Positions 35,841 through 50,124 of a stretch of 64,000 nt of DNA are shown here, piece after piece. The DNA is from Epiperipatus broadwayi. Taxonomy: Eukaryota > Onychophora > Udeonychophora > Euonychophora > Peripatidae. Below the pieces are notes generated by a model. That model had not been told where the DNA came from. It ran no database searches and saw only the letters and a program-made list of their open reading frames with translations. Every line of letters begins with the position of its first letter. Within the stretch, counting starts at the first letter, position 1. The translations under genes were made by a program, and so were the position numbers. The stretch covers positions 994,001 through 1,058,000 of the forward strand of contig JAQFVV010006504.1 of assembly GCA_028023455.1 (NCBI GenBank), in the 5' to 3' direction.

Positions 35841-35934
35841 AATGCATTTGAAATATTTAACTAAAAATTAAACTTTTCTAAAGACATTCAACACACATAT
35901 TAGATGATGGAAATAGTCCAATATAAAAATACAG

Positions 35935-35950
35935 CTGGAGTTAAGTGTTT
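35935..35950. repeat. 16-bp target-site duplication, right of PLE 2
   Basis: CTGGAGTTAAGTGTTT, identical to 33071-33086. Confidence 0.9.
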
Positions 35951-36694
35951 GTATAATTCTATTTATAATAGTGGGACCTGGTGGGATATAAACAATTGCT
36001 ATGTTTAAGGTAGTGGCTTTATGAGTAAATGTAATTATCAGCAAGTGCGCATCGATATGTAGGATTTTGAAAGAACTAAATGGGCAGGCTTTATCAATGA
36101 TAATGTCTGTACCTGCTGATGGAGTGTCAGATGTGTTTGAGAAGGCTGTAAAGCCCTTGGAATTTAGCTTGTCTGTAGGGTTGATTAGTGAGCCACTGTA
36201 GATTTTTGTTTCGATAATGCCCATTATCTGCAGTTTAACAATGTCATACCATTTAGCGAGAAGGTCAATTTTTTGTGGGGAGTTTAACCCTCTAACATTA
36301 AAAACTCCTATTTTAATATCTATTATTTGTATGTGTGCGTGCGTATATATCAGAATCTAAGCCTAGCATAGGAAAGTTTTATTCTAAAATAAAGTTAAAT
36401 ATTTTAATAAGGAAATCTGTAGTATATTTTAATGGATCAATAAATATGCATTGTTCAATTATTGTCGGTAGATTTGAGAGAAATATCATTGGATCTCATT
36501 TTTCTGTCTGTGAATGGGTTTTCAAGTGAAACTTTATTTATGTTTGTAATACTATCAGTTTCCTCTTCCATTGGACTATTTTCTGATGAGTATGTGGCAA
36601 TTAGAGAGGCATTGTAACTTGGCGTGATGTTAGCTTTTTTTCTGGAGACTGGAAGAGGGGAATCATTATCACTACTTTCACATTCTAGAGCCAT
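35951..36694 (-). pseudogene. LINE A ORF2 N-terminus and start of APE endonuclease
   Basis: Begins at the ATG overlapping the ORF1 stop (MALECESSDNDSPLPVSRKK). After about 79 codons the frame breaks. A second open stretch starts the APE-type endonuclease: KIGVFNVRGLNSPQKI (equivalent to the N.RGL motif), then IMGIIETKIYSGS with the catalytic ETK glutamate, and IVYIPPGPTIINRI. At 35951 the PLE interrupts it; endonuclease coding continues at 33086 downward. The endonuclease normally nicks the target to prime reverse transcription. Confidence 0.7.
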
Positions 36695-37932
36695 TAGTTT
36701 CTTGGGATTATTACCTGATTTTTTTTAGGTGGCCTACCTGGTTTTCTAGTGATTTGTGAAGTTTCTAGAATTTGTGGGGACGGTAACACTGCGAGCAATT
36801 CCATTATTTCGAGAGATGTATTATTAAGAGGGGGTGAGATTTCCGGATTAGGAGAGGAGGAAACTTCAATGCTATCGGACCCTGTAGTATGTAGAATCAC
36901 CTTACCACTATTGCTAATGTCAATATCATTTTTTTCCTCAATATTATGGTCTGTTGATTGCACATCTTTATCTACAGTCACTTCTTGATTACTATGAAAG
37001 TCTTCTTTTGGACATTGATGTAAAGGGGATGTGCTCATGTTACAATTATTACAATATAAAGCTGGACAGTTGCTAATAAGATGACCGCATTCTTTGCAAT
37101 GAAAGCATTGTGGTTTTAGACCATTTATAACACTTGCTTCTTCATCTGCAACTTGTGTTGGAATATTTTCGGGATTAATGTTCTCTCCCAGTTTTACTTT
37201 AAATCTATAATTGTTACTAAATATTGGGATGAGAGTATTTTTAATCTGTAAAGGCTGAAAATCTATCACCTGCCCGAATGGTTTCATAAGTTTAATGAAA
37301 TCTGTTTCTGAGTAACCTAGGTAAGTTTTTTTAATTAAACCAGTAATAAAGTTTTCTCTGTTGGGATTGACTGCAACTAATGCGTATTGCCCTAGAGTTT
37401 TCATTTCTTGTCGGAACAATTCTTTGCTTTCTTCATTTACAAATTCAATAGCCAGATAACGTGGATTCGGATGATCTCCCATGCGAACTATCAAAATCCA
37501 TAGGTTTTTGTTATTTATCTCTTCGAATAGAAGCTCCTTAGGGAATCTATAAAGCAAACAGTTTCTATCTGTAATTGCTATGACAATGGAGCGTTCAGTG
37601 AAAAAACGTTTAAATGAATTGAAGAGTTCCCTAGGGATGGTCTGGTTAAACACTTCAGATATTTTTTTAAGGCTATCATTAGACCAAGGCTCTTTTATTG
37701 CGTTAACGTAGGTTTCAGTGGTTTTTGGGGTAAGATCTGGTTTCATCAGATCTCCTGCTGTAGAACGGTGAAATCTAGGCGCTAGTTGCATTTTCCTTGA
37801 GAAAAACAATCGCGTATTATTTTCATTTTTTTTAATAACCATTGATGGTAATTTTGCAACTTGTGCATAAGAACTTTTAAACGTGTCTGAGCTGGCAGAC
37901 ATCATGGCTGGATGTTGGTCATCTAAGTCCAT
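36694..37932 (-). CDS. LINE A ORF1, RNA-binding gag-like protein
   Basis: Uninterrupted 412-codon frame. The central region (about residues 80-270) is a folded, mixed-composition segment with NLWILIVRMGDHPNPRYLAI and TYLGYSETDFIKLMKPFGQV, reminiscent of an RRM-like module. Around residues 280-312 is a zinc-knuckle region: CFHCKECGHLISNC (C-x2-C-x4-H-x4-C) followed by CNNC and a further H/C pair. The C-terminus is acidic and serine-rich, ending in a basic GRPPKKN stretch. Such proteins bind the element RNA in retrotransposition particles. The TAA stop overlaps the next ATG as TAATG (36696-36692). The start chosen is the first ATG, giving MDLDDQHPAM. Confidence 0.8.
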   Translation of the reverse strand: MDLDDQHPAMMSASSDTFKSSYAQVAKLPSMVIKKNENNTRLFFSRKMQLAPRFHRSTAGDLMKPDLTPKTTETYVNAIKEPWSNDSLKKISEVFNQTIPRELFNSFKRFFTERSIVIAITDRNCLLYRFPKELLFEEINNKNLWILIVRMGDHPNPRYLAIEFVNEESKELFRQEMKTLGQYALVAVNPNRENFITGLIKKTYLGYSETDFIKLMKPFGQVIDFQPLQIKNTLIPIFSNNYRFKVKLGENINPENIPTQVADEEASVINGLKPQCFHCKECGHLISNCPALYCNNCNMSTSPLHQCPKEDFHSNQEVTVDKDVQSTDHNIEEKNDIDISNSGKVILHTTGSDSIEVSSSPNPEISPPLNNTSLEIMELLAVLPSPQILETSQITRKPGRPPKKNQVIIPRN

Positions 37933-38104
37933 TATGCAATCAATCTGTGTTGCCTTTTTGTATTTCTCTTCTTTTTTTAATTAATCTATTAGTTTTCTAT
38001 TTTATAGTTATTAGAGATATAAAACTCTTACCTGTAATTGGTATATTTTATGATATTTTAATAAATTGAGGAGCACAATCTGAATGGTAGTTGGTATGTG
38101 ATTG

Positions 38105-40438
<2,334 letters not shown>

Positions 40439-40614
40439 TATTGATGTTTTATTATTGCTGTTTTATTTTTTATTTTTTGGCCACATTTATTTGTGAAAGT
40501 TTGCTGATGAAGATCTCTGTTCTTTACAACAGATATAAAAGAATAAATTCTGAGATTTAAATAAACAGAAAGAATAATAGATAGATGGTATATTTAATCT
40601 ATACATTTATCTAT

Positions 40615-41200
40615 GAGGGTGAGTCAAAAATTATATGCACTCTTGCTGTAGAATTTATTTTAAACAACTTTAAAAAAAAAACAAATACCATTTTTTGATA
40701 TAATCTCCCTGCTTTTCATTACACTTTGTATACCCTCATTTAAAATATTTTAAACTGAGCTGTGAGCTATGAATGTACCATTATTGTAACTTTTTATCAA
40801 AAGCAAATCTTCATTTTTATCAGGCTTTTTAGAGGGCAAACAGGCGATAATATAAAAAGAAAAGAGCAGGACTATTAGAAAGGATGTACCAATACCTCAA
40901 AATAAAGTATTAGGAGAGTGTCAATAATGTGAACAGAGGAATGCAGATGTGCCTTGTCATGCAACAACACAATAACTCTAGTAAGCAGTCCTCTGAGTTG
41001 TTCAAATATTAGGCTTCATCTCTTCAGTGAGCATCTCACTGCAATGAGTACTATTCCAATACTAACCATTGGGAATTCCTAAAAACTGAAAGTCTAAATT
41101 TTCCAACTGTTGTTCAATGTTTGAATTTTTATTACATTGGTAGTTGAGGATGTTTCCTTTTTATATTTTGCTAGTGGTGCCATTCTTGTATTTAAGAATA
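40615..41200 (-). mobile_element. Degenerate mariner-like transposon
   Basis: The + strand start TATGAGGGTGAGTCAAAAAT resembles mariner terminal repeats. On the minus strand the transposase C-terminus is readable: LLTRVIVLLHDKAHLHSSVH (the LLHDNA.PH catalytic aspartate region; the N is K here) near 40940-41000, and KCNEKQGDYIKKWYLFF near 40690-40740 (the RY.KC....GDYVEK region). Mariner transposases are DDD cut-and-paste enzymes. The N-terminal half and the opposite terminal repeat are not visible, and stops are frequent. Confidence 0.6.
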
Positions 41201-41779
41201 TGCCTCACCGAAACTAACAAATATTCTAGTACATTATATATAATATGAATTTATACCCATATGATGAGCAGAAAATATTACTGTGTGGAGTTAACATTAT
41301 CAGATAATAGGCTGTAAGCTGATAATGACCCTCAATATGCTTGTTATAGTTAATGATTGGTTAATAAGTCAATTAGAGTCTTGACCAAGGATGGCCTGAT
41401 CATAATATGTTAAAATATGATTGAGGGGGTTATGATACATTTAACAACCAATGTTTTTTTTCTTTTACTCTAAATTGTTAATTATCAATTAGATTAATTT
41501 TTTTATATGGTATATATGTATTATTTCATGAAAAAAAACATTTTCTCCATATTGTACAGAAAATATTTGATAAATATCAAAATTAAACACATTTTCAGAC
41601 CACAAAATAATGAATCATTGCATGGTGCTCTTTCTTTTGGGCAAATCACAAGTAGGGCAGTCACTTCTTTCTCTCATGAACTGAAATAAAGCATTCAACA
41701 TGCAGAACATGACTTGGAAAACAGCAAAGACATTGCAGCCTATAAGATTGTAGATAATTTTTTATTTATCTTTGTACAT
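41201..41779. other. Noncoding
   Basis: No gene or repeat family recognised. The open frame at 41507-41689 has no recognisable domain. Confidence 0.5.
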
Positions 41780-42320
41780 TGATAGGTAGATAAATAGATG
41801 AATGGATTAATAAATATATAGTTAAATATATAGATCAAAAGTTAGATAGATTGATACACAGTTTGATACACAGATAAATAACAAAGACAGATGGATGGAT
41901 AGATAAATAGATAGACATTCTGATAGATATATAGCTAAATATATTAATGGATGGGTGGATGGATGGATGAATGGATGGATAAATTAATAAGTTGACACAT
42001 AGATAAATAAGATAGATAGATTGGTTAATTAATTAAATGATTGATTGATATGTATGTAGGTAGATAGATAGATAAACAAACATTCAAGCAAGTAGATAGA
42101 TAGATTTATGGATAACTAATAATATAGATAAGCTGAGAGAAATTTAAGTAAATAAATAAGTAAGTAAATAAGTAGATAGCAAAATGGTTTGATGAAAAAT
42201 TGGCTATCTGTAGATGGAAAATTTAAGGTAGAAAATATTGAAAAAACAAATACATATGTAGATGCATTTATAAGTAAGTAAATAAAAACTAGATAGACTT
42301 ATAGCTAAATAGATAGACAA
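41780..42320. repeat. Degenerate GATA/GATG tetranucleotide region
   Basis: Scattered runs of GATA, GATAAATA, GGATGGAT and TAAGTAAATA units over about 540 bases, an old expanded tetranucleotide array. It lies about 160 bases upstream of the candidate exon at 42484. Confidence 0.8.
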
Positions 42321-42483
42321 AAAAATAGCAAAAAGCTTTGTGGATGGAGGAAGAATAAATAAAAAAATACATATCTTAAATAAAAGTAATGTTAAAATAA
42401 ATAAAAATAATGTAAATTTAGATCAAAAAGTTATTGTATGAATCTAAATTTATACTTAAGTAATTCTGGATTTTTTTTTTTAG

Positions 42484-42573
42484 TATTATTAAATATTTGG
42501 AATGATTCAATTCATGCTCTTGGTAAAACAAGATTAAAACGAAACTCAGGATTTCAAAGTTACTATATTCCAG
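42484..42573 (+). CDS. Candidate exon of the C-type lectin gene
   Basis: A strong acceptor (12 T then AG) precedes 90 coding bases, followed by CAG|GTAAAAAT, a good donor. The exon is phase 1-1: it reads LLNIWNDSIHALGKTRLKRN then SGFQSYYIP plus the first base of a codon. The lectin exon at 61290 starts with the two missing codon bases (G + AT = Asp), so the two would join in frame. The peptide is not itself a recognisable domain; it may be a linker or the end of a preceding module. The implied intron is about 18.7 kb and contains the LINE C insertion. Splicing to 61290 is inference. Confidence 0.4.
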
Positions 42574-44802
42574 GTAAAAATCAATATCTTTTTTTTAATA
42601 CCAATATGAAATTATTTAGTTTTTGATAAATTATTTATATACCATAATATTATTCACAAATATAAGTGTTTATTATTTACTAAACTTTTTAATAATATTA
42701 AAATTTAAATAATAACTAATTAAGATAATAAGCAAAAATTACATGTGGAAAGTAAAGCAGTTTTAATTTTTGAATGCTACTCTAAAATCAAAAAAATAAA
42801 TAATAATTTTTCTCTTTTCATCTTGATAATGATCTCAAATACCAGCATTTTTGTATTCTGATATTAATAAATGGTAACTAAAAAACTATTTTATTTGTTT
42901 GTGATGCTGTTGAAAAATCAAAATTTATTCAGAGGATACTCCAGGAAATATATAGTTGTGCCATAATGGTGTCAAATATAACAGGTATATTTTAAAATGT
43001 AAATTTTAATTTAGCTTTATTAAAAATAAATTATTTATATAATATTAAAATGTTTTGTTTAATTTATATTAAATTTTTTAAAAAATTTGTTAAAGCAATC
43101 AATTGTTAGAAAAAGTGATGGGCTGAAAGTCCAGAGTTTTTTCTATTCCACCATAATAATAGTCTTTCAGGCCAGTGTACAATTCTCACATTTAAAATCT
43201 TTTGTTTAATTTACATTAAATCATTAAAAAATGTTAAAGCATCAATTAAAAAAATCATGGCCTTTACAAGGCTGTATATATCTGGGTCTTAATATGAAAA
43301 GAGAAAGAATGTAAATTTTCAAATGAAAAGTCTTATAAAAAAAGTTTTTTTTTTAAATATAGAACAAAATATTTGAAGTCATAACATTTATAAAAAATGG
43401 GAGACAAGCATGAGTTATGACACAGTATATGGAGTCAGATATAATATTTATAATAAAAAAATGTTTATATGTTTGTGGAGCTTTATTTTTTGAGCTTATA
43501 GAACAACTTTTTAAGTGATTTTGTACTACTGACATAAAAATTTCTTTGTGTTGTGAAAGTTTGAAATTGCAGAGTAAAAAGAGTCAAATATTTTTCTTTG
43601 CAAACCAAGAACAATCAATGAAATGGCTTTAAAAAAATATCTTGTTGTACTATATTAAATATTCTAATGAAAACTGAAAACATAAGTGATGAATTGATTT
43701 CAGACATATTTACAAATTTTATTGAAAATTAATAAAAATATAACATGCATCACTATGAAAATATACTAAAAATTAGAAGAAATACAATAATATTACAAAA
43801 ATATCACTTTACATTGCATGACTATCTTTTACTTGTAATTATTTTGATTTCTTGAAAGCATATGATTATTTTTTTAGCAAAACTTAGAAAAGACATACTA
43901 TTACACAAAACTGAGATTATTAAAGTATAATTACTGACTTGGTGTCATCAGTATATGATTCCACAAATAAATTGGCTTAAGTTCAAAACTTTAGGATTGT
44001 GTCAAAAATTTAAGTTATTAGCTCGAATGTTATAAAGGAATTAAAAGGGGCTTTTAGATGCACAAGCGCATTTGTTCCATATAAAATAATCTATACTTGT
44101 TTCACACGTTTCTTATTAATAATAAACTTTAATTACAAATCCGAATTAAATATAATTTCCCCATAATTATATTAAATTATTTATAGTTAAATATAAGATC
44201 GAAATTTAAATATCACAATCTATTGTTTTGATATTATATTCGAACACAGACATATTCCATCTTCTTATAAGTGATTACTTTCATATATTTTATAATATTT
44301 ACTAAAAAAAAAAAAAATTCAACAATTAATTACATTTAACCACATAACATAGATTAGTAAATGTTATACATTTATTTATACTCTTATTAATAATAATTCT
44401 ATAAATTATAAAAATTAAATGAGATTTAATTAAAACACGATGTGCATTTTTCTAGTTCGTCATTGAAGATCTTTAATTTTTATGGGAACCAAATCATTTT
44501 CAAACACTTTAAACTAACGAAGTGTTATCATTTCCACCCCACTCCTGCTCCTCTTGTTCTTATACTAGTGATATCACAAAACTACAAATTTCCAAGCAAC
44601 CACAGATCATTTACAATTTCTCGTTTGTTTGTTTTTTACAATCAAAGATTATTTCCAACTTGCATACTATATTTATTATAATATCAAAATTTCACAAATC
44701 CACCACTATACTTCAATATTTATTCTTTATTTATTCTTTGTCAATGTTATCCTTTCAAATATAACATTTTACATCTTCTCGTTAAATGTAGACTGACATT
44801 AT
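42574..44802. other. Noncoding, probably intronic
   Basis: AT-rich, with no supportable gene. If the exon at 42484 is real this is intron. A short open stretch at 42940-42991 bounded by AG and GT was considered and not accepted. Confidence 0.5.
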
Positions 44803-44818
44803 CCTTAATTTACATTTT
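44803..44818. repeat. 16-bp target-site duplication, left of LINE C
   Basis: CCTTAATTTACATTTT, repeated exactly at 50188-50203. Confidence 0.9.
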
Positions 44819-45086
44819 TTTTTAAAAAAAAAATAATAATAATAACTTTATTTATAACATAAATATTTACAATTTATACAAGTAGTTAAAAAATAATAAC
44901 CAAAACACAAAGCAATTGAAATATTTCACTATTAAGACAAAAAGGCTTCAGGCCATTAAACAATTAATTCCATCTCAAGGAGGTTGACCTGTAATAATGT
45001 AATAGAAGGAGACTCTTAAGACATCAAGAAAATGCAACTTAAAGGAGTGAAGCATGTAACTAAGCAATAAGAAACCTAGTAAAATT

Positions 45087-46064
45087 CTAACTTTTACTCA
45101 AAACAAATGTTAATCTGATAATCTCACATAGAGTTATTCTGGATCCACCCCAGATTTGAGTCATCATCTTCCTAGGCAAGTATCTCTGACATTGATTGAA
45201 ATAAGTTTCCCAATCACTGTAGAGTTTTCTCAGCCAGTTGAATTTCTTATTGTCGAATATCATAGTACATCTTATATACCATATTGTCTTAAGGGTATGC
45301 ACAGTTACCATTGCATTATGGAAATTAAATTTCTTAAAGTATTGACTAAATAGAATTTTTAAGTTCATGATTGGTCTGTGGAACACTCTAGCTCTTATCT
45401 GTCCAAATGCTGAACATTATTCAAATAGATTCTGGAAAGTTTCATCACCAGATTTGCACAGTAGACAGATCGGATCCAAGTTCATGTGTAGCCTTTCATT
45501 TAGAACCTTAGCTGTTGGAAACAAGCCATTCATCAGTTTAAAAACAAATTTCAAGTAGGATTGAGGTGCATATATAGAGTGGAACTTTTTCAACACATTT
45601 TCTTTTGATATATTCAACCATGCATTATCATGACTTTTAAAATGATTCATTAAGTCTTTATATTTAATACCTTCCAAACTGGGCAAATGCAGATCATCCT
45701 GGAGATCCCTATAAGCAATGAACAGGTTGGTTATAAAATATCTTTCCTTACATCCAATTTCATTAAAGGAGCTAGTATGATCAACAAAAGGTCCAAGAAA
45801 TTGACTTTTAAATAAGTTAATAAATGTACTTGCCTTGATGTAAGATATATATAGCCCAGGATTGGTCAGACCAAGACCTCCATTTTCTATTGGCATTTGC
45901 AAGGTTGATATTGAGATCCATCTTGAAGTTCTACCCCAGACATATTTCTTTGCAATCTGGTTTATACAGAGTATTGTTTTGTTATGTAGAAATAACCAGA
46001 GTGCATAGTATGCTAAAATCCCTGAAACAATGGAATTAAAAAATTGATGCTCTTGTAATTTCAT
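45087..46064 (-). pseudogene. LINE C ORF2, C-terminal domain
   Basis: Reads AKKYVWGRTSRWISISTLQM and PIENGGLGLTNPGLYISYIK (the W....GGLGL.NP thumb motif common after LINE RTs), then KFVFKLMNGLFPTAKVLNER and CLLCKSGDETFQNLFE followed by a stop. The expected zinc motif would be C-x2-C-x7-8-H-x4-C; here the His position reads Asn and a stop lies before the last Cys. Coding continues at 45087-45386 (KTIWYIRCTMIFDNKKFNWL). Confidence 0.75.
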
Positions 46065-46124
46065 ATAATTTAAGTGAAGAAAATTTACTTATTTTATCTT
46101 CTATTTTTGTAATAATTAATTTAT

Positions 46125-47359
46125 TTAAATAAGAGTTTGTCTTTGTCTTGGACATATATAATGGTATGCCCAAAAAAGCAGATGGGAGAGCCATAAAGTT
46201 AGATGCATTATTTTACCAGTAGCTAACTGCCAGGCTGCAGACTTTATTGGTTGAATAACTGAGCTGGTTTCAACCTGAAAATTTTCTAAGATGTTCATCA
46301 CAACTTGGATATTATAGCTGTTTTTAAATATTAATATAATATCATCAATGAAAACTGTAACAGCTACCTGCAGTCCCAAGTGTGAAATATAAAGGCTGGG
46401 AACAAGGTTCTCAATCTTAAGAATGAGAGGATCTATATAAACTGCAAATAGAAGAGCCACCAAGGAAGAACCCTGTGGAATACCCCTCTTAGGGATAAAA
46501 AATTCAGATCTTCTCATAATGTTTTTAAGAGAGAGATTCTACTATATTTAATATAATTTTCAACTGCATTCACCAACCATATGTGATCTGGTATTAAAAG
46601 ACGGAGAGACTGAATTAAGTATGACCAATTGACCATGTCAAAAGCAGCTTTAAAATCTATTTGAATAGCATAGTATTGGGTTAAGTTTAAATCCCTGGCA
46701 TATTTAATAGTCTCATGAATTTTTAAGGCTGCATTTACTCCATGTCTACCCTTAATGGCATGGTGAGTGGAAGATATTCTAGTATTGATAAGTTGATGTA
46801 ATTTCTTTAAAAAAATTCTAGCCAGAATCTTCAAGCCAATATCTTCTATGGAAATATATCTTAGTTCATCAATTGATGGACTTTGCACTGATTTGTCTTT
46901 TTTGAAGCTAAAAATTACTCTGTTGCTCATAAAGGGCCACTCAATTCTCTCATAACACAACTGGTTAAAAAATTTCCACATTGCAAATCTGAGATCATAG
47001 TCAATGTGTTTATAAACAGAGGCTGGGGTTGTGCCATTCACCATTATTGATTGTACCTTGAGGATATTAATCTCATCCTGAACATCCTGATTAGAAATAT
47101 ATTCTTTCTATTCTTCAGTTATGATATTACTGAATTGATCAATGACACCTGTGCATACACCAACTTTCATTTTTAACTTTTCAAATATATAATTATCAAC
47201 ATATATTCCAGAGGCAATGCTGTAATTATCTTTGGTTATACTGGCAATATGCCTAGACTGTGGGAGGTATAATCTAGCATAGTTTAACATCGGTTTTGAG
47301 ACTTTACTCAAGTTAGAAATTAATTTTCTGAGCCATATTGTATGGGCATATTGATGCAT
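46125..47359 (-). pseudogene. LINE C ORF2, reverse transcriptase
   Basis: LRYISIEDIGLKILARIFLK (the LRPISL...K..A..L region), RISSTHHAIKGRHGVNAALK, YYAIQIDFKAAFDMVNWSYL (motif A, D.KAAFD), RGIPQGSSLVALLFAVYIDP (motif B, intact PQGS), and VTVFIDDIILIF (motif C, F-IDD). The preceding 47108-47359 is the poorly conserved linker. Catalytic residues are intact; the frame breaks between motif A and B (at about 46515) and before 47044. Confidence 0.8.
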
Positions 47360-47530
47360 AAGTTGATATAAGTTGTTGTATTATTTTTGTAAATTATTTA
47401 TTAATTGATGATTAGGTCTGAGATTAGTAACATTGCATAAAACTCTCTGATTTTCAGAGATTCTATCTTTCATTTGATTCATTGATAAAGTATTTTGTGC
47501 ATTCTTATAACATATTCTAGAGAGATCCTT

Positions 47531-48412
47531 TTAAATTTTAAACCAAGCAAGACAGGGTGGTAAGCCTGAACATTTTGTATAATAATTAATGATAGTTAAG
47601 ATAACAGATAATTGGTCAATCGAGAACAGAACACCATCTTTTATGTTTCTCCTAATAGAAAATCTATATTGATTTTTAATTTTACTATAATTATCAAGTA
47701 CTAACTTTACACAGAGGTGATCTGAAAAACCAATCAGTGATGTATTGATCTTTGACTCATTGATCTTATGCCCAGACACAAAGAAAATATCTATAAGAGA
47801 AGAGAATCTGCCATTGAAGAAAGTATATGTGTTATCCAGATATTTTTCATGCAATGGATACAATGAATTTCATTCATTTTATTTTGTGATGCACAAGGAA
47901 GAGATCGGAATGTACAATTAAGGTCACCACTCAGTATTATAATCCCTGGTTTTTTGCAAGAATCTATTCTGAACATTATGGATTATATTCACAATATCAT
48001 TACCCTTATCTACAGAGTATGTAGCAATCAGATAGTGCAAGTCGGCCTGACAAACAAAGGAAAGCACAATATAGTTTGTTTGTAAAGACAATAACTCAAT
48101 TTTTTCAATCTCATAATGCATATAAATTAAAACAACTGCACCTTGGGCATATCTATCATTAGGTTTAAAAAGTAAAATATTCTGTTGAAATAATTTATTA
48201 ATAATGTAACCGGGTGTATTATGGTTAATTTTAGTCTCAGTTAAAATTACAATTTCATATTTTTCTTTAGATAAATAGTAAATAATTTTATCAACTTTAT
48301 CTGGGCTATTTAAATCTTTAATATTAAGAGTTAATATATTGAGGGATTTGTTCATAATTACTGGAATTGATCCTTTATCCACAAAAATATCATTTATAGT
48401 TTCATTAATCAT
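47531..48412 (-). pseudogene. LINE C ORF2, APE endonuclease
   Basis: LNILTLNIKDLNSPDKVDKI matches the N.RGL.....K start, IVILTETKINHNTPGYIINK contains the catalytic ETK, IILSGDLNCTFRSLP matches GDFN, RFSSLIDIFFVSG matches the IDYI region, and IGFSDHLCVKLVL contains the catalytic SDH. The domain is complete but split across three frames (47924-48412, 47791-47976, 47531-47863). Confidence 0.8.
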
Positions 48413-48599
48413 TTCATCTGTATCCTTGTGATAATCAATTTCGATATTAAACTCAGAATTACTACCAAACTGATCTGCATCAAAGGGTTATTCTTAATAT
48501 CATTGGTATTTACATCAACTCCTTCTGTATTTATTCTATAAATGGTATTGCTATAAACACACTCAGTAATGGTATCACTATTGATATCTATTCCATCAC

Positions 48600-50124
48600 C
48601 AATATTTACGTCAGAATTTACGTTGCAGAAAACACACTCAATCTCACTAGGGCAGACCTCATCAATCTCCTAAACATAACTATTTACATAAGATGATACT
48701 TCAGTGGGCTCAGAAGATTGGCTGAGGCTCTCATCAATGTTATTAATATTACAAAAATCATTATCAATATTTTTATTAATATTACTATTTACAATGTCGG
48801 CCCAGGTCTTAATGTTACTAGTTCCACACAAATGATTGCATCTATCAAATTTATTGCATTTTACACAATTCCCAGTAATGCACAGTGCAGCTATATGACC
48901 ATTTCTGTTGCATTTAAAACATAGGCAGGTCTTCCTTTCAATATAATAGCAATTGGCATTTGATCTTTGAACAACCTATGTGGTATTTGATCTTTCATAA
49001 TACCATTTTTCAGCTTAAGGACAACTTTCCATAAGTTTGAAGGAATTTGGAAAGAGATACCAGGGGTCATCTCTCTTTCCAATGTAATTACTTCGGCATA
49101 ATTGTTTACCTGGGTTTTAAAAAACAATGTTAAAGTTAGAGGGAGTGTGTCAAACTCTAACGAATACTAAAGGATTAGGATCTTTTGATATATAATATAT
49201 CTTATGGCCCTGTACCTCTTTTATTACTCTCTGCAAGATCTTTCTGATCCTCATTAAAATATTCGATAGAAATAAAGCCTCTTGCTGGGAAGAATGCAGT
49301 GTGTTTAATCATTTGTATTAAACCATTATTACTCAACAAGATTATATATTCATTTAAATCAGGCTGCTCTAAGATGTGTTCACCATTTTTGTCATTAATT
49401 TGTATAATCAAACTAAAAATGGAAGTATTAGGGGACATGCAGTTAATAAACAAAATTTTCCAATAAGAGTTTAACTTAATGAATGTTTTTGAGGGTAGTC
49501 ACGATAACGTTTGAGCATGCGATAAATTATCATTTAGCTTGGTGAATTGCGTCGGTTTGTTAATATTTTCAGCTGATTTATTTGATCTATTTTATCATCT
49601 AAAAACTTTGTGTTATTGCTGGTTTTATATTGAATGTTAGGTTGATTTTTGATCATCAAAGTTTGTAGTTGAATATCTTTGATGAGGCTATCGGTTTTTT
49701 TTTTTTTATGCCGAGAGATGACGTTCCAATCAGCAGCTTGACAAGCTTCAACATTATCATTTAAGTTGGTAACCTCTGGGAGACCAGCACTCTCAATAAC
49801 GGATGAGGTAGCATATCTTGCTTTTTTAGAAATTATTTTCATATCTACACCATTTTTGTAAGTATTAAATTCAGAGTTGCTTATTAAATCAGGGTTACTA
49901 ATTACTTTTTTTAATTTTAGCTTAATATTGTTAGCATTAGTAGAAGGCTGCTGAATGTTTGAGCTGGCATTTTCTGCCATGCTAATGTTGGCTTTTTTGT
50001 TCAGGTGAATATATACAGATTGAGCTTCCTCTTTATTATCTTTATCTTTTAACTCACTCACCTTATCCTCATGGTTCTTCTTGCCTTTTTTTCCCATTGG
50101 AAAATTGTGCCAGAGTAAATACAA
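48600..50124 (-). pseudogene. LINE C ORF1, gag-like with zinc knuckle
   Basis: Starts at 50124 (or the later Met at 50097, MGKKGKKNHEDKVSELKDKD). The N-terminal ~190 codons are lysine-rich and charged. A break follows at 49534. The middle part (49202-49453, 48891-49127) has IIQINDKNGEHILEQPDLNE, ARGFISIEYFNEDQK and ITLEREMTPGISFQIPSNLW. Around 48830-48925 a zinc knuckle CFKCNRNGHIAALC (C-x2-C-x4-H-x4-C) and a second CVKCNKFDRCNHLC are readable. Several frameshifts or stops split the frame. It would bind element RNA if intact. Confidence 0.7.

Larger units (their letters stand above)
33087..35934. mobile_element. Penelope-like element 2, near-perfect inverted dimer
   Basis: Two PLE copies in head-to-head orientation: minus-strand arm 33087-34485 and plus-strand arm 34500-35934, with 14 bases between. 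Both are 5'-truncated at the same place, just before the RT motif WLRYVDDTFVVW. The arms are highly similar; the last ~75 residues of the endonuclease are identical in translation. One 16-bp target-site duplication encloses the pair. Each arm has RT C-terminus, linker, GIY-YIG endonuclease, tRNA-like segment, hammerhead-like hairpin, 42-bp minisatellite and a conserved terminus. The left arm has about 30 extra terminal bases, so the right arm is slightly truncated at its outer end. Confidence 0.9.

Noticed and set aside
42940-42991. Possible exon AGG...ACAG bounded by TTATTCAG and GTATATT
   Set aside because: Its phase does not fit the preceding candidate exon (a stop results), and RILQEIY resembles a decayed RT segment.
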